Shown one piece after another: positions 47,443-56,689 of a stretch of DNA of 64,000 nucleotides (its first letter is position 1; the number at the start of each line of letters is the position of its first letter). Position numbers and translations under genes: made by a program. The stretch spans positions 930,001-994,000 of the forward strand of contig NZ_CP072380.1 in the NCBI RefSeq assembly GCF_018128285.1. Reading direction: 5' to 3'. This stretch comes from Atopobium sp. oral taxon 416 (lineage in GTDB: Bacteria; Actinomycetota; Coriobacteriia; Coriobacteriales; Atopobiaceae). The notes beneath the pieces are model-generated. The model was not told where the DNA came from. It made no database searches and saw only the letters and a program-made list of their open reading frames with translations.

Positions 47443-47517
47443 TGGTGGGCGTTAGAAGATTTGAACTTCTGACCTCTTCCGTGTCAGGGAAGCGCTCTCC
47501 CCCTGAGCTAAACGCCC
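47443..47517 (-). tRNA. tRNA-Val (GAC), CCA encoded
   Basis: Minus-strand cloverleaf: acceptor GGGCGTT/AACGCCC, D-arm with AGCTCAGGGGGAGAGC, anticodon arm CTTCC-CTGACAC-GGAAG with anticodon GAC, T-arm CAGAAGTTCAAATCTTCTA, ending A-CCA. About 75 nt. Its 3' end faces the defence-type island, the side where tRNA-targeting integrases insert, but I found no second copy of the tRNA 3' end. The 270 bp between the island gene and this tRNA (47174-47442) hold no supported gene. Confidence 0.93.
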
Positions 47518-48484
47518 ATCTCCATTGTGCTACACCTGCGTAGCAGGTAATAGATTACGTGAACAGCAGCAAAATTACAAGTAGAAAATTGAAAGTGTTT
47601 TAATTACATATATTGAGCAGGTATTTTGAAAGAAGCGGTAGATTTCTGTCCCTCGTGCACTACCATAGCCCGGCTATTCTGACTCATCGCACTGTATTGT
47701 GCTGAGTCTTGCGTCAACTAAGGTATCTTCACAGCTGTAGCTGTAAAGACACGGTTGTGAGAAGAGCCATGAGACTTATGGCTGACAAGTACGAAATGCA
47801 CAAGCGATATGACAGATCGAGCCTTGCGAAAAGAAGATCCATTGAGCATGGGCTAGATTCAAAACACTCTATCTGTTCCATCGCAAAAGACTTTGATAGA
47901 GTACCCTCTACAGTGAAGAGAGAGGTTAGACACCACGTGGTCTACATAGTACCTAAGGGAGAGCCCGGAGAGCCAAAAGACAAAGACTGTCAAAGAGACC
48001 ACTTGTGGCAGCCACCGCAGTGTTGCTGCGGGTGTATGAGATACACAACAGAGGTATGCCACTACCGCATCCATGTAGCCTATATGGTGAAATACGCACA
48101 AACGCTTGCAGATGAAATGCGGCATCGATATGAGCGAAGAGGATACAGCGCACACAGTTGCCCACATACAAGATAAGCTCGCTTGTGGGCTTTCCCCTCA
48201 GCAGATAGCAACTGCCTCTCCTGTTCCAGTATCTGCCTTCACTATCTATCGCTGGGTCCACAGACGGTATGGCGATTATGTCTGCCGTGGACTTTAAGGC
48301 GATCTGTGGGCTATAGGTCCTAACAACACGCCTTTGTGCCCCGTATAACCACCCGTCCGAGCGCTTATAGTCGTTTCTGTCCTTAGGAGAGCCTGTGTTG
48401 GTGCCTGGGAGATAAATACAGCAGAAGGTCTTCAATCTGACAGCGAATGTATCCTTACACCTTTGTACAGACTATCGAAGTTTC

Positions 48485-49745
48485 GGTCGCGCCCGTAAAG
48501 TGGTGTAAAAGGTGGGCGAGCCAGAGGCTCGCCGCCAAGGTGTGCTCGCAGTCACCAAACAACGAGGACACCCAAGAGGACGGACATGGCTCGAATCAAT
48601 CTTGCACTGGACCAAGACGAGGTACTGGGGCTGCTTACCGACGGGGGGCGGGGACGCCTTCAGGCTGCTGCTCCAGGAGACGCTCAACGGGGTACTGAGG
48701 GCGAAGTCAGCCGAGCAGCTGTGCGCCCAGCCCTACGAGCGCGCCGACAGCCGCAACGAGACGAAGGCAAGGCCCCTCACGACCAGGGTCGCCACCATCG
48801 AGCTGAAGGTGTCAAGGCAGCGCAATGCCCCGTTTGAGACCCTCGTGTTCGACAACTACAAGCGCAAGCGAGGCTGCCCTTATGACCGAGATGGCCGAGA
48901 TGGCCGTCGCGGGCGTCTTTACAGTGAAGGTGGGCAGGGTCGTAGAGGAGGTCTGCGAAAGGTCGTTCTCCAAGCACTCCGTCTTTGAGGCTCACGCCGA
49001 GCTGGACCCCGCTATCAGGGCGTTTTGTGATTGGCCCCTTAAGGGCGAGTAGCCGTTCGTGATGGCAAACGCCACCTACCTCAAGGTCAGGGTCGACCAC
49101 CGCGTGAGGTCAAAGGCACTGCTAAGTCATCGGGGTCTCGCTTGCCGAGTCGCACACGGGACGCTCCTGGGTGGACTTCCTGCGCTCCCTCGTGGACGCC
49201 AGAGAGGGGCTCGTGGCGGCCACAAGGGAGGTGCTGCCCGGTGCCGCCTGGGCAGCGCTGCCAGGCCCACTGCTCGCGCAACGTGTGCAAGGCCACCCCC
49301 AAGGGAGTGTGCGCCGGCCTAAGGGGGAAGCTGGTCGAGAGGCTCAACTGCCAAGCGCACCGGAGGAGAGGCACAGGTGCGACGAGATACTGGCAGACTT
49401 GCGCGACGTTGCCTCAAGGGCGGTGAGGGTACTGATCGCCGCGATGCGCCTGTACATGAGGACGTCCAACTACCTGGAGAGGCTGAACAGGGAGATAGAG
49501 AGGCACGCCTGCTTTGTCGGGGTCTTCCCGAGTAAGGCGTCAGCGATCAGGCTGATCGAGTCGGTCCTTACCGAGGAGAACGAGTGCAGCTCGACGCAGA
49601 GGAAGAGCTACTACGGATAGGACTTACACACAGCTCCTGCAGGTGGAAGACGAGCTCGCAAAGATAGCGCGCAACCAGAAGGACATGGCGAAGGCGTAAG
49701 GCAGGGAACGCGACAGCGATTTTACACACGGATTCGGACTTGACC
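48485..49745 (+). mobile_element. IS256-family element with perfect 8-bp target duplication
   Basis: 1261 bp, closely similar to 9823-11087. Direct repeats GAAGTTTC at 48477-48484 and 49746-49753 are the target duplication, the right size for IS256. Ends start GGTCGCGCCCGTAAAG and, inverted, GGTCAAGTCCGAATCC. The transposase (MARINLALDQDEVLGLLTDG from 48586) is broken by frameshifts (one in a G7 run near 48644) but otherwise carries the same blocks up to NYLERLNREIERHACFVGVF. It sits inside the IS30 transposase gene. Confidence 0.92.
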
Positions 49746-49911
49746 GAAGTTTCAGCTCATATCTTTGAGGGACCACAAAGACTGCGACAATACCAAGCGA
49801 ACACTTGAGATGTTCTTTGAGTCTGTCGGAGAGCCGAGTTCTCAGATGAAGAGGTGCCAGGACACCTTTTCGAAGGAGAGGCTCAAGCAATCAGGCTCTA
49901 CTGCTGCGACC

Positions 49912-50769
49912 CTAGGGAAACGATGATCAATTCACCTCGATGAGGTCACTGGGGCCGCACGCTGTATGACATCGGCTCAAAATGTCTCGAACCACGCAAC
50001 TCCCATACCCACATAGATGCCTATCTGCCTGCGGATATGTTATAATTACAGCAACGTATTCCAGCATATCCAAAAGGCAGATATGGATAGCCTGATGAGC
50101 TTTTAAGACCTTAAATCCTAAGGTAAAAGGAGAAAGATCAGGCAAGAGGCACACCTGGAGCGGATGGATACAATCGTTGTGTGGGACAGCTGGATTGCAC
50201 TGGTAGATACCAGCTACCACTGACAGGCTCTTGTCAGGCATGTGCGCGCTGCAAAGACAAAGCTTAGGATGTATCTGCTACAGGTTATGTTTGGGCTCTT
50301 AAGACGAGGGAACCTAAAGATGCTATCCTGGACTGCCACTCCTGGCAGCGCTTCTGTGCACGTAGACCTCATGCAAGCGCAGGTGCCAGATGCGACGACA
50401 CTTGCGAAGATGCGCCATAGCCTTAAAGCGAGAGGAGTTCGGTAAAGCTTGTGCTTCATGACCTGGACTTAGAAGCTTGAAAAGGCAGGGATCACAGGGC
50501 GGGGCGGCTCTATGGTGGATGCGACCTTCACCTGGGCCTTAAAGCTTAACGAAGAACAAGGACCACGCACGCGACCCTGAAGCTCATCTGGCTGCCCACA
50601 TCTTCCTTTTGGATATGCTGGAATACGTTGCTGTAATTATAACATATACGCAGGCAGATAGGCATTTATGTGGATATGGGCACTGTGTGGCTCGAGACAT
50701 TTTGAGCCGATGTCATACAGCGTGCGGCTTCGCCGACCTCATTGAGCCGAATTAATCATCGTTTCCTTA
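49912..50769. mobile_element. Fold-back IS5 derivative with two left ends
   Basis: Begins with CTAG and GGAAACGATGATCAATTC (one change in the terminal repeat) and ends GAATTAATCATCGTTTCC then TTAG. About 175 bp at the right end (50590-50765) is an inverted copy of its own left end rather than the normal IS right end, so it has long terminal inverted repeats. The middle carries the IS5 transposase region with early stops (TTT TAA, TCC TAA). It interrupts the IS30 gene remnant. Confidence 0.82.
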
Positions 50770-50991
50770 GATGAGTTGGTTTCAAAACTTATTGCAACAC
50801 CGAAAAGGACGATAGCTTCCTGCGCAAACACTGAGGACCGATTGTTTCCATGAAAGATCTGTTGTCGAGAAGTCTTGCGCTAAGTGCAAATACACTTTCT
50901 AGCTGCTAGATATTGCGCTAACTTCAAGAATCAACCACTTCGAAGAAAGCGAATTTCGTTGGGACCTGTATAGATTAAATGGATAGGTCCA

Positions 50992-51456
50992 TTACTTACA
51001 GATGCTGTTGGCGAGCTTCTGTCCGCACATGTCACAGGCGAGACCAAGCAAGACACCGATAACAAGTGAAGGGATGATCATCGGATTGCCGCCTGCGGCA
51101 AAGGTAGAGAAGGAGCCGAAGAAGGTACCCGGCACGTAAGAGAGGTACTTGAAATGGGCATCCGCGCACATGAAGTAGGTCGTCACGCATGTCATCACCA
51201 ACGACACTGCCTGCGAGACTCTCGGATCGAGGAAGAGGCCTCCCACAAAGAGCGAGATAAAGGCAAAGGCACTGCCGCACAGAACACAGCACAAGATCAG
51301 CGGTAAGGCCTTGGGACCGCTTTTGGGGTACGCAAAATAAGAGGTGCAGCCGGCGAATCCTGCCCAACCAATTAAGCCCACAGCGGGTCCGAGAAGCATC
51401 CAGATGGTGCAGAGAACAGCAGTGGCGAGGGAGGTAACAACAAGACGGGATTTCAC
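50992..51456 (-). CDS. DUF1097 family membrane protein
   Basis: 154 aa from GTG 51456 with AGGA about 8 bp upstream; the open frame extends to 51516 without support. Four to five hydrophobic segments (LVVTSLATAVLCTIWMLLGP, VGLIGWAGFAGCTSYFAYPK, SVIGVLLGLACDMCG-type end) with the GGNP turn (FSTFAAGGNPMIIPSLVIGV) fit DUF1097. Function unknown. It lies downstream of pflB but beyond a terminator, so it is probably separately expressed. Confidence 0.78.
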   Translation of the reverse strand: MKSRLVVTSLATAVLCTIWMLLGPAVGLIGWAGFAGCTSYFAYPKSGPKALPLILCCVLCGSAFAFISLFVGGLFLDPRVSQAVSLVMTCVTTYFMCADAHFKYLSYVPGTFFGSFSTFAAGGNPMIIPSLVIGVLLGLACDMCGQKLANSICK

Positions 51457-51597
51457 TTCGGAGGTCCTTTCTATGGTTGCTATCACCAAGAAAGTGATAG
51501 AGGATCGGTGACGCATTTATGGTACCATCTGCTTCAATTGTTGATGCTGCTCTGAAAGTTAATTATCGTTTTGGGGCTGAGACATGATGGGGCGGCA

Positions 51598-51634
51598 TAA
51601 AAAGCGTGACCAGCCCATATAAGAGTTGGTCACG
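51598..51634 (-). terminator. Rho-independent terminator after pflB (minus strand)
   Basis: GCGTGACCA (51603-51611) pairs perfectly with TGGTCACGC (51626-51634), followed on the minus strand by TTTTTATG. Confidence 0.85.
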
Positions 51635-51663
51635 CGCGCTCAAGGTATCAACGTGATGTTTGA

Positions 51664-53931
51664 TTATACGTGGTCGTGGCAGGTGCGGGCGAGGACATCG
51701 AGCTGCTGCTCACGGGTGAGGTCGATAAACTTCACCGCATAGCCTGAGACACGGATCGTGAAGTTGGCATACTCAGGCTTCTCGGGGTGCTCCATTGCGT
51801 CACGGAGCTTCTCAGTGCCGAAGACGTTGACATTGAGGTGGTGGGCGCCCTGCTTGAAGTATCCGTCGAGGACGTGGACGAGGTTCTCTTGACGCTGATG
51901 CAAGTCATTGCCCAGAGCGAAGGGATTGATCGTCTGCGTGTTGGAGATACCGTCTAAGGCGTACTCGTAGGGGAGCTTGGCGACTGAGTTGAGTGAAGCA
52001 AGCAGGCCGTTTTTCTCTGCGCCGTAGGAGGGATTGGCACCCGGGGCAAATGGTGTGAAGGCTTTTCTGCCGTCAGGGAGTGCGCCAGTCGCTTTGCCGT
52101 ACACCACGTTCGAGGTGATGGTCAGGATGGATGTCGTAGGCTTAGAATTGCGGTAGGTGTGGTGCTTTTTCACCTTTGTCATGAACGTCTTCAAGAGCCA
52201 CACGGCGATATCGTCAGCTCTGTCATCGTCGTTGCCGTAGCGCGGGAAGTCCCCCTCGACTTTGTAGTCGACGACCGCGCCGCTCTCATCGCGGATTGTC
52301 TTCACGTGGGCGTACTTGATGGCAGATAGGGAGTCTACGACATGGGAGAAGCCGGCGATGCCGGTAGCGAAGGTACGGCGGACGTTTGTGTCGATCAGCG
52401 CCATCTCTGCAGACTCGTAGTAGTACTTGTCGTGCATATACTGAATGAGGTTCAAGGTATTGACATAGAGATCGACCAACCAGTCCATCATCAGATCGAA
52501 CTTGTGCATGACCTCATCGTAGTCTAGATACTCTGAGGTGATCGGGGCGTACTCGGGGCCGACCTGCAGGTGGTTGCCATTCTTATCGTCGAACTTGACG
52601 TCCTTGCCGCCGTTGATCGCATAGTTGAGGCACTTGGCGAGGTTGGCGCGGGCGCCGAAGAACTGCATCTCTTTGCCAGTCTCTGTGGCGGAGACGCAGC
52701 AGCAGATGCTGTAGTCGTCGCCCCAGACCGGACGCATGACATCGTCGTTTTCATACTGGATCGAGGAGGTTTGGATCGAAATCTTGGCAGCGTACTTGCG
52801 GAAGGCGATGGGTAGCCGGTCAGAGTAAAGGACCGTGAGGTTGGGCTCCGGGGCAGGCCCCATGTTCTCAAGGGTGTGCAGGAACCTGAAGTCGGTCTTG
52901 GTAACCTGGGAGCGGCCGTCCTGACCCATGCCGGCAACCTCCAGGGTGGCCCAGACGGGGTCGCCGGAGAAGAGCTCATTGTAGGAGGGGATGCGAGCGA
53001 ACTTCACCATTCTAAACTTCATGGTCAGATGGTCGATTAGCTCCTGGGCATCTGCCTCACTGATGCGGCCGGCCTTGAGGTCACGGTCGAGATAGATATC
53101 GAGGAAGGTTGAGATTCTGCCGACGGACATGGCGGCGCCGTTCTGAGTCTTGATCGCGGCGAGGTACCCGAAGTAGAGCCACTGCACTGCTTCCTGGGCG
53201 TTGGTAGCGGGCTTGGAGATATCGAAGCCGTAGATCTTTGCCATCTCCTTCATGCCCTTGAGGGCGCGGATCTGCTCGGCGATCTCCTCACGCAAGCGGA
53301 TCACGTCGTCCGTCATTGTTCCGTCCCCGCAGTTCGCAAGGTCGTGCTGTTTCTGGGAGATGAGGAAATCGATACCGTAGAGGGCGACGCGTCGATAGTC
53401 ACCGACGATACGGCCACGGCCATACGTGTCGGGGAGTCCAGTGATTACGTGGGAGTGACGGGCCAAACGCATTTCGGGGGTATAGGCGTCAAAGACTGCC
53501 TGGTTGTGGGTCTTGCGGTACTCGTTGAAGATCTTGTGGTACTTCTCGTTGATCTTATAGCCGTAGGATTTAGCAGCTTCCTCAGCCATTCTGATGCCGC
53601 CGTAGGGCATAAAGGCACGCTTCAGAGGTTTGTCGGTTTGGAGGCCGACGATGCGCTCGAGGTCCTTGGCCTTAGGATCTATGTAGCCCGGGCCGTAGGC
53701 GGTGAGGCCGCTCACGACTTCAGTCTCGCAGTCGAGGACACCACTGCGTTTGCGCTCCTCTTTCTGCAGATCCTGTACCTTGTTCCACAGGGTCATCGTC
53801 GCCTCAGTCGGGCCTGCGAGGAAACTCTCATCGCCGTCATACGGCGTATAGTTCCTCTGGATGAAGTCGCGGACATTGACCTCGTCGGTCCAAAGCCCCG
53901 GGGCAAAGCCCTTCCATGCTGCTGTTTCCAT
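51664..53931 (-). CDS. pflB: Formate C-acetyltransferase (pyruvate formate-lyase)
   Basis: 755 aa, typical length. It cleaves pyruvate with CoA to acetyl-CoA and formate using a glycyl radical. Catalytic cysteines are in [13 protein letters not shown] (about 417-420, here three Cys in a row), and the radical Gly is G730 in RVSGYAVKF near the C-terminus. The start follows GGAGG inside the end of pflA, only 2 nt separating the genes, with the activase first. It is strictly anaerobic because the radical is killed by oxygen. Confidence 0.97.
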   Translation of the reverse strand: METAAWKGFAPGLWTDEVNVRDFIQRNYTPYDGDESFLAGPTEATMTLWNKVQDLQKEERKRSGVLDCETEVVSGLTAYGPGYIDPKAKDLERIVGLQTDKPLKRAFMPYGGIRMAEEAAKSYGYKINEKYHKIFNEYRKTHNQAVFDAYTPEMRLARHSHVITGLPDTYGRGRIVGDYRRVALYGIDFLISQKQHDLANCGDGTMTDDVIRLREEIAEQIRALKGMKEMAKIYGFDISKPATNAQEAVQWLYFGYLAAIKTQNGAAMSVGRISTFLDIYLDRDLKAGRISEADAQELIDHLTMKFRMVKFARIPSYNELFSGDPVWATLEVAGMGQDGRSQVTKTDFRFLHTLENMGPAPEPNLTVLYSDRLPIAFRKYAAKISIQTSSIQYENDDVMRPVWGDDYSICCCVSATETGKEMQFFGARANLAKCLNYAINGGKDVKFDDKNGNHLQVGPEYAPITSEYLDYDEVMHKFDLMMDWLVDLYVNTLNLIQYMHDKYYYESAEMALIDTNVRRTFATGIAGFSHVVDSLSAIKYAHVKTIRDESGAVVDYKVEGDFPRYGNDDDRADDIAVWLLKTFMTKVKKHHTYRNSKPTTSILTITSNVVYGKATGALPDGRKAFTPFAPGANPSYGAEKNGLLASLNSVAKLPYEYALDGISNTQTINPFALGNDLHQRQENLVHVLDGYFKQGAHHLNVNVFGTEKLRDAMEHPEKPEYANFTIRVSGYAVKFIDLTREQQLDVLARTCHDHV

Positions 53932-53933
53932 TG

Positions 53934-54680
53934 CTAATCCTCCTCGATAGTGGATGGTTTATCGGATAAGATGCGCTGCGCCCGCTCAACCCGTTGCGGG
54001 GAGGGAGGTTTCACGTCGCGTAAGGTATAGGGGATATGGAGCGCATCCCACTTGTAGATGCCGAGGGTGTGATAGGGGAGCACTTCGACGCGTTTCACAT
54101 TGTGCAGGGTGGCGATAAAGTCACGGGTACGCTCAAGGTACTTATCGACGTCCGTGATACCCGGGACCAAGACCTGACGGATCCAGACCGGTACGTCGTG
54201 GTCAGAGAGCCACCGCAGTGCTTCAAGAATGTTTGTGTTGGGATGTCCGGTAAGCTTTTGGTGCTCGACCGGATCGATATGTTTGATATCTGCGAGGACC
54301 AGATTGGTTGAGTGCATCAGGTTCTGGAACTCGCTGTAGAACGGCTCCTTGGTGGTAAAGGGAGCAAGTGAAGTGTCGAGGCAGGTATTAATGCCGAGTA
54401 CATGGGCCTTCTCAAAGAGCTCACGGACAAAGCTGACCTGTGAGAGGGCTTCGCCGCCTGAGACAGTGATGCCGCCTTCCGGTCCCCAATAGGCACGGTA
54501 ACGTTTAGCTTTATCGAGCAGCTCATCGGCGCTCATATCGGTACCACCGGTGAAGCTCCAGATGTCCGGATTGTGGCAGTAGCGGCAACGCATGGGACAG
54601 CCCTGCAGAAAGATCAGGTACCGGACCCCGGGGCCATCGGCCGAACCAAACGATTCAACGGAATGTATATGACCGATCAT
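53934..54680 (-). CDS. pflA: Pyruvate formate-lyase activating enzyme
   Basis: 248 aa radical-SAM enzyme that makes the glycyl radical on PflB. The cluster motif is [11 protein letters not shown] (about 29-39), preceded by [19 protein letters not shown], and followed by [13 protein letters not shown]. Start ATG 54680 has GGGGAG 6 nt upstream. In this genome it precedes pflB, the reverse of the common pflB-pflA order. An FNR-like box lies about 70 bp upstream. Confidence 0.95.
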   Translation of the reverse strand: MIGHIHSVESFGSADGPGVRYLIFLQGCPMRCRYCHNPDIWSFTGGTDMSADELLDKAKRYRAYWGPEGGITVSGGEALSQVSFVRELFEKAHVLGINTCLDTSLAPFTTKEPFYSEFQNLMHSTNLVLADIKHIDPVEHQKLTGHPNTNILEALRWLSDHDVPVWIRQVLVPGITDVDKYLERTRDFIATLHNVKRVEVLPYHTLGIYKWDALHIPYTLRDVKPPSPQRVERAQRILSDKPSTIEED

Positions 54681-54745
54681 TTACACTCCCCACATCTACG
54701 TATTCATTACACCTTTAAGGTTACGAAGAAGGGGAAGTGCATTCC

Positions 54746-54759
54746 ATGATTAAAATCAA
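54746..54759 (-). promoter_or_regulatory. FNR-like box upstream of pflA
   Basis: Reading the minus strand, TTGAT-TTTA-ATCAT matches the FNR consensus TTGAT-N4-ATCAA at 9 of 10 positions. It is 66-79 bp before pflA and just beyond the end of the Crp/Fnr gene, so oxygen-sensitive activation of pflAB is likely. Confidence 0.7.
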
Positions 54760-54770
54760 GTAACGAAAAA

Positions 54771-55499
54771 TTATTCTTTGCTGACTTGGGCTAAGGCAGC
54801 TCGGTTGATCACTTTCAGATGCCCGCGTCCGATGCGTTTGACTAACCCATCCTTCTCAAAGGCGGAGAGGATACGGGAGACGGTCTCAGGGCGTAGGTTG
54901 ACTGAGGCAGCGATCTCATCGAGCCTCAGATGGATCTCCTGGTGGAGACAACGGTCATTTCTGTGGAGCAGATAGCGCGCTAGGCGGCTCTTGGGGGAGT
55001 GGATGCTTAAGATCGTGATCTTTTCCTCCGCATCGTCGAGCTCGGTGCTCAGCGTCTCGACGAGGTGCATCGCGACCTCGGGATGTGCGGAGATGAATGA
55101 CTCAAAGTCCGTTCTGCGGATGCTGCACACACTGACCTCAGTCAGGCAGGCAGCGCTGTAGTGGTAGGTGTGATCCTGTAAAAACATTCCGTGCCATAGA
55201 GCCTGTCCGTCGTGTAGGATATCGAGGATGTATTCTTCGCCGTCTTCGCTTAGGCGGTAGGTCTTGATGCGGCCCTTTCGGATGATGAAGATCGACTCGA
55301 TCGGATCGCTCTCATGCACGATCACGGAGCCTTTGGGGTAGTCGCTCTGGTGGGCGCAGCGCATCAGCTCACGCTTAGCTCCGCTGTCCAGATGGGAGAA
55401 AAGTCGGATGTGGTTCATGCAACAGTCACCGGTGGCACGGTACGAGCAGGACTGGTAGGGACAAAGGGGAGTTCCCATACTCGTGTGTCGCTCTGCCAT
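54771..55499 (-). CDS. Crp/Fnr-family regulator with N-terminal cysteines
   Basis: 242 aa. Cysteines at about 13, 18, 26 and 27 (CPYQSCSYRATGDCC) precede a cyclic-nucleotide-binding-type beta-roll (SDYPKGSVIVHESDPIESIF then IIRKGRIKTYR), a long dimer helix, and a C-terminal Crp HTH: HLRLDEIAASVNLRPETVSR then ILSAFEKDGLVKRIGRGHLK. The cysteine group suggests an FNR-type Fe-S or thiol oxygen sensor; the E..SR helix fits TTGAT half-sites. It is immediately upstream of pflAB with an FNR-like box between, so it is the likely activator. Start ATG 55499 follows AGGAGT. Confidence 0.9.
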   Translation of the reverse strand: MAERHTSMGTPLCPYQSCSYRATGDCCMNHIRLFSHLDSGAKRELMRCAHQSDYPKGSVIVHESDPIESIFIIRKGRIKTYRLSEDGEEYILDILHDGQALWHGMFLQDHTYHYSAACLTEVSVCSIRRTDFESFISAHPEVAMHLVETLSTELDDAEEKITILSIHSPKSRLARYLLHRNDRCLHQEIHLRLDEIAASVNLRPETVSRILSAFEKDGLVKRIGRGHLKVINRAALAQVSKE

Positions 55500-55560
55500 C
55501 GTACTCCTTTCCCCCTGTGCCGGTGTGGTGTAGATACCCCACTTTGCTTTCTCTGTACCC

Positions 55561-56196
55561 TCAATTGTAGAGTTGTATGTCGCACCCCTGGAAACCAGTC
55601 TGCCTCAGCGCTTCGTAGAGCACGATTGCGGCAGAGTTGGAGAGGTTGAGGGACGTGACGACACTCGCTCGGGGATCTACGAAGTTGCCTGCGATATCAC
55701 GTTGGAGATCAGGGTGGAGATTGTCGAAGGTCTCATGCCACGTATCCGCATTCTTGAGCGCATCGTCCCCACGCATTGGGATGCGCTCACACAGGGAGGG
55801 ATGCGCTGAAAGCAAGTCTCTCGAAAGCCCGGCACTCTCTTTACCGAAGATCAGGTAGTCCCCCTCGTGATAGGTGGAAGAGGAATACACACGCTTGCCC
55901 GCCTTAGTCAGTAAGTGGACATGTATATCCTCAACATCCTGCGCAGTAGTGGCGGTATTCTCCTGCAGTGCCTGTTCCACGACTGGGTTCTTCTGTACGA
56001 ATTCATCCCAGTCATTATAGACGGCCAGATTCAAGCTTTCCCAGTAGGCGAGGCCGGCACGCCGCAGCGCTTTTTCTTGAAGGGAAAAGCCTAAAGGTCC
56101 AGCCAGGTGGAGTCGTGCACCTGCTAAAACACAGGTACGGCCGATATTCCCCGTATTAGCGGGGATCTCCGGTTCTACGAGCACAACGTTGAACAT
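55561..56196 (-). CDS. trmL: tRNA (cytidine/uridine-34 2'-O)-methyltransferase TrmL
   Basis: 211 aa SPOUT methyltransferase. N-terminus MFNVVLVEPEIPANTGNIGR, the GPLGFSL loop, YLIFGKESAGLSRDL (SAM knot) and the C-terminal NLSNSAAIVLYEALRQ are diagnostic. TrmL methylates the wobble ribose of leucine tRNAs. It is longer than the usual 155-165 aa because of extra residues around VEQALQENTATTAQDVEDIH and between the knot motifs. Ribosome-binding site AAAGGATA before ATG 56196. Upstream is an 11-bp dyad. Confidence 0.93.
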   Translation of the reverse strand: MFNVVLVEPEIPANTGNIGRTCVLAGARLHLAGPLGFSLQEKALRRAGLAYWESLNLAVYNDWDEFVQKNPVVEQALQENTATTAQDVEDIHVHLLTKAGKRVYSSSTYHEGDYLIFGKESAGLSRDLLSAHPSLCERIPMRGDDALKNADTWHETFDNLHPDLQRDIAGNFVDPRASVVTSLNLSNSAAIVLYEALRQTGFQGCDIQLYN

Positions 56197-56215
56197 GGCT
56201 ATCCTTTCAAGCCCT

Positions 56216-56261
56216 CTATACTGAAGGACGGATGATTAAAAGACACTGTTCTTCAGTATAG
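56216..56261. promoter_or_regulatory. Perfect 11-bp dyad upstream of trmL
   Basis: CTATACTGAAG (56216-56226) and CTTCAGTATAG (56251-56261), separated by 24 bp, 20 bp before trmL. It could be an operator pair, a leader stem, or the end of a lost element, since IS3 sequence starts about 20 bp further on. Confidence 0.5.
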
Positions 56262-56281
56262 GGTTCTCATTGGATAGGAGG

Positions 56282-56510
56282 CGGACCCAAAAAGTTGGAG
56301 AATCTAGGTCGCTAGACCCAGTGACAGGCGCTATTCCAAAGGACTCATCCGGCTGAGTGATTCCTTTGGTCTTTCGTTGCAATACTACGTGATGTAGCCA
56401 CTAAACTGATTCATAAATTCGTTGCGTATGGTGTGGCTCCAATCCAGGTAGTAAAAGAATTCATGCTTGAGTCTACCGAAGATATCATCTAATGCACCAC
56501 ATGCGATTAT
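56282..56510 (-). mobile_element. 3' end of an IS3-family (IS150-type) element
   Basis: The border GGACCCAAAAAGTTGGAG resembles IS150-group termini. The minus strand then reads DDIFGRLKHEFFYYLDWSHT, TRNEFMNQFSGYI, ERPKESLSRMSPLE and SLGLA, the end of orfB (the ENFFGRLK...YN..R....L..MSP.EYR pattern) with two stops. Only this end survives. 56510-56690 shows nothing assignable. Confidence 0.7.
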
Positions 56511-56689
56511 GCGCTGAACGGGCGCCGGACAGCAGGCAAAGGGGCATGTCCATGCTCTAATGAGCGCATAACGCTGTAACGTCTTCCCTGTCGGGACTGC
56601 ATCCTCAGGAATACCTGTTATTTAAAGTCAAGGGGTAAACCCAAGATTTTCGATAGGAACCTTGAGAAGTGAATATGGGATAAAGAGCA

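Larger units (their letters stand above)
47769..50870 (+). mobile_element. IS30-family transposase gene split by two later insertions
   Basis: The N-terminal part (47769-48484) shows the IS30 HTH (RRSIEHGLDSKHSICSIAKD) and then FDRVPSTVKREVRHHV, a Cys-rich middle, CGLSPQQIATASPVPVSAFT and IYRWVHRRYGDYV, and after shifts a catalytic AWEINTAEGLQSDSECILT. The frame continues after the IS256 insertion as SKFQLISLRDHKDCDNTKRT, LEMFFESVGEPSSQMKRCQD (49746-49911), and possibly after the IS5-type insertion as LDELVSKLIATPKRTIASC (50767 on). Frameshifts near 48130 and 48300 show it was already decayed or has decayed since. Confidence 0.75.
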
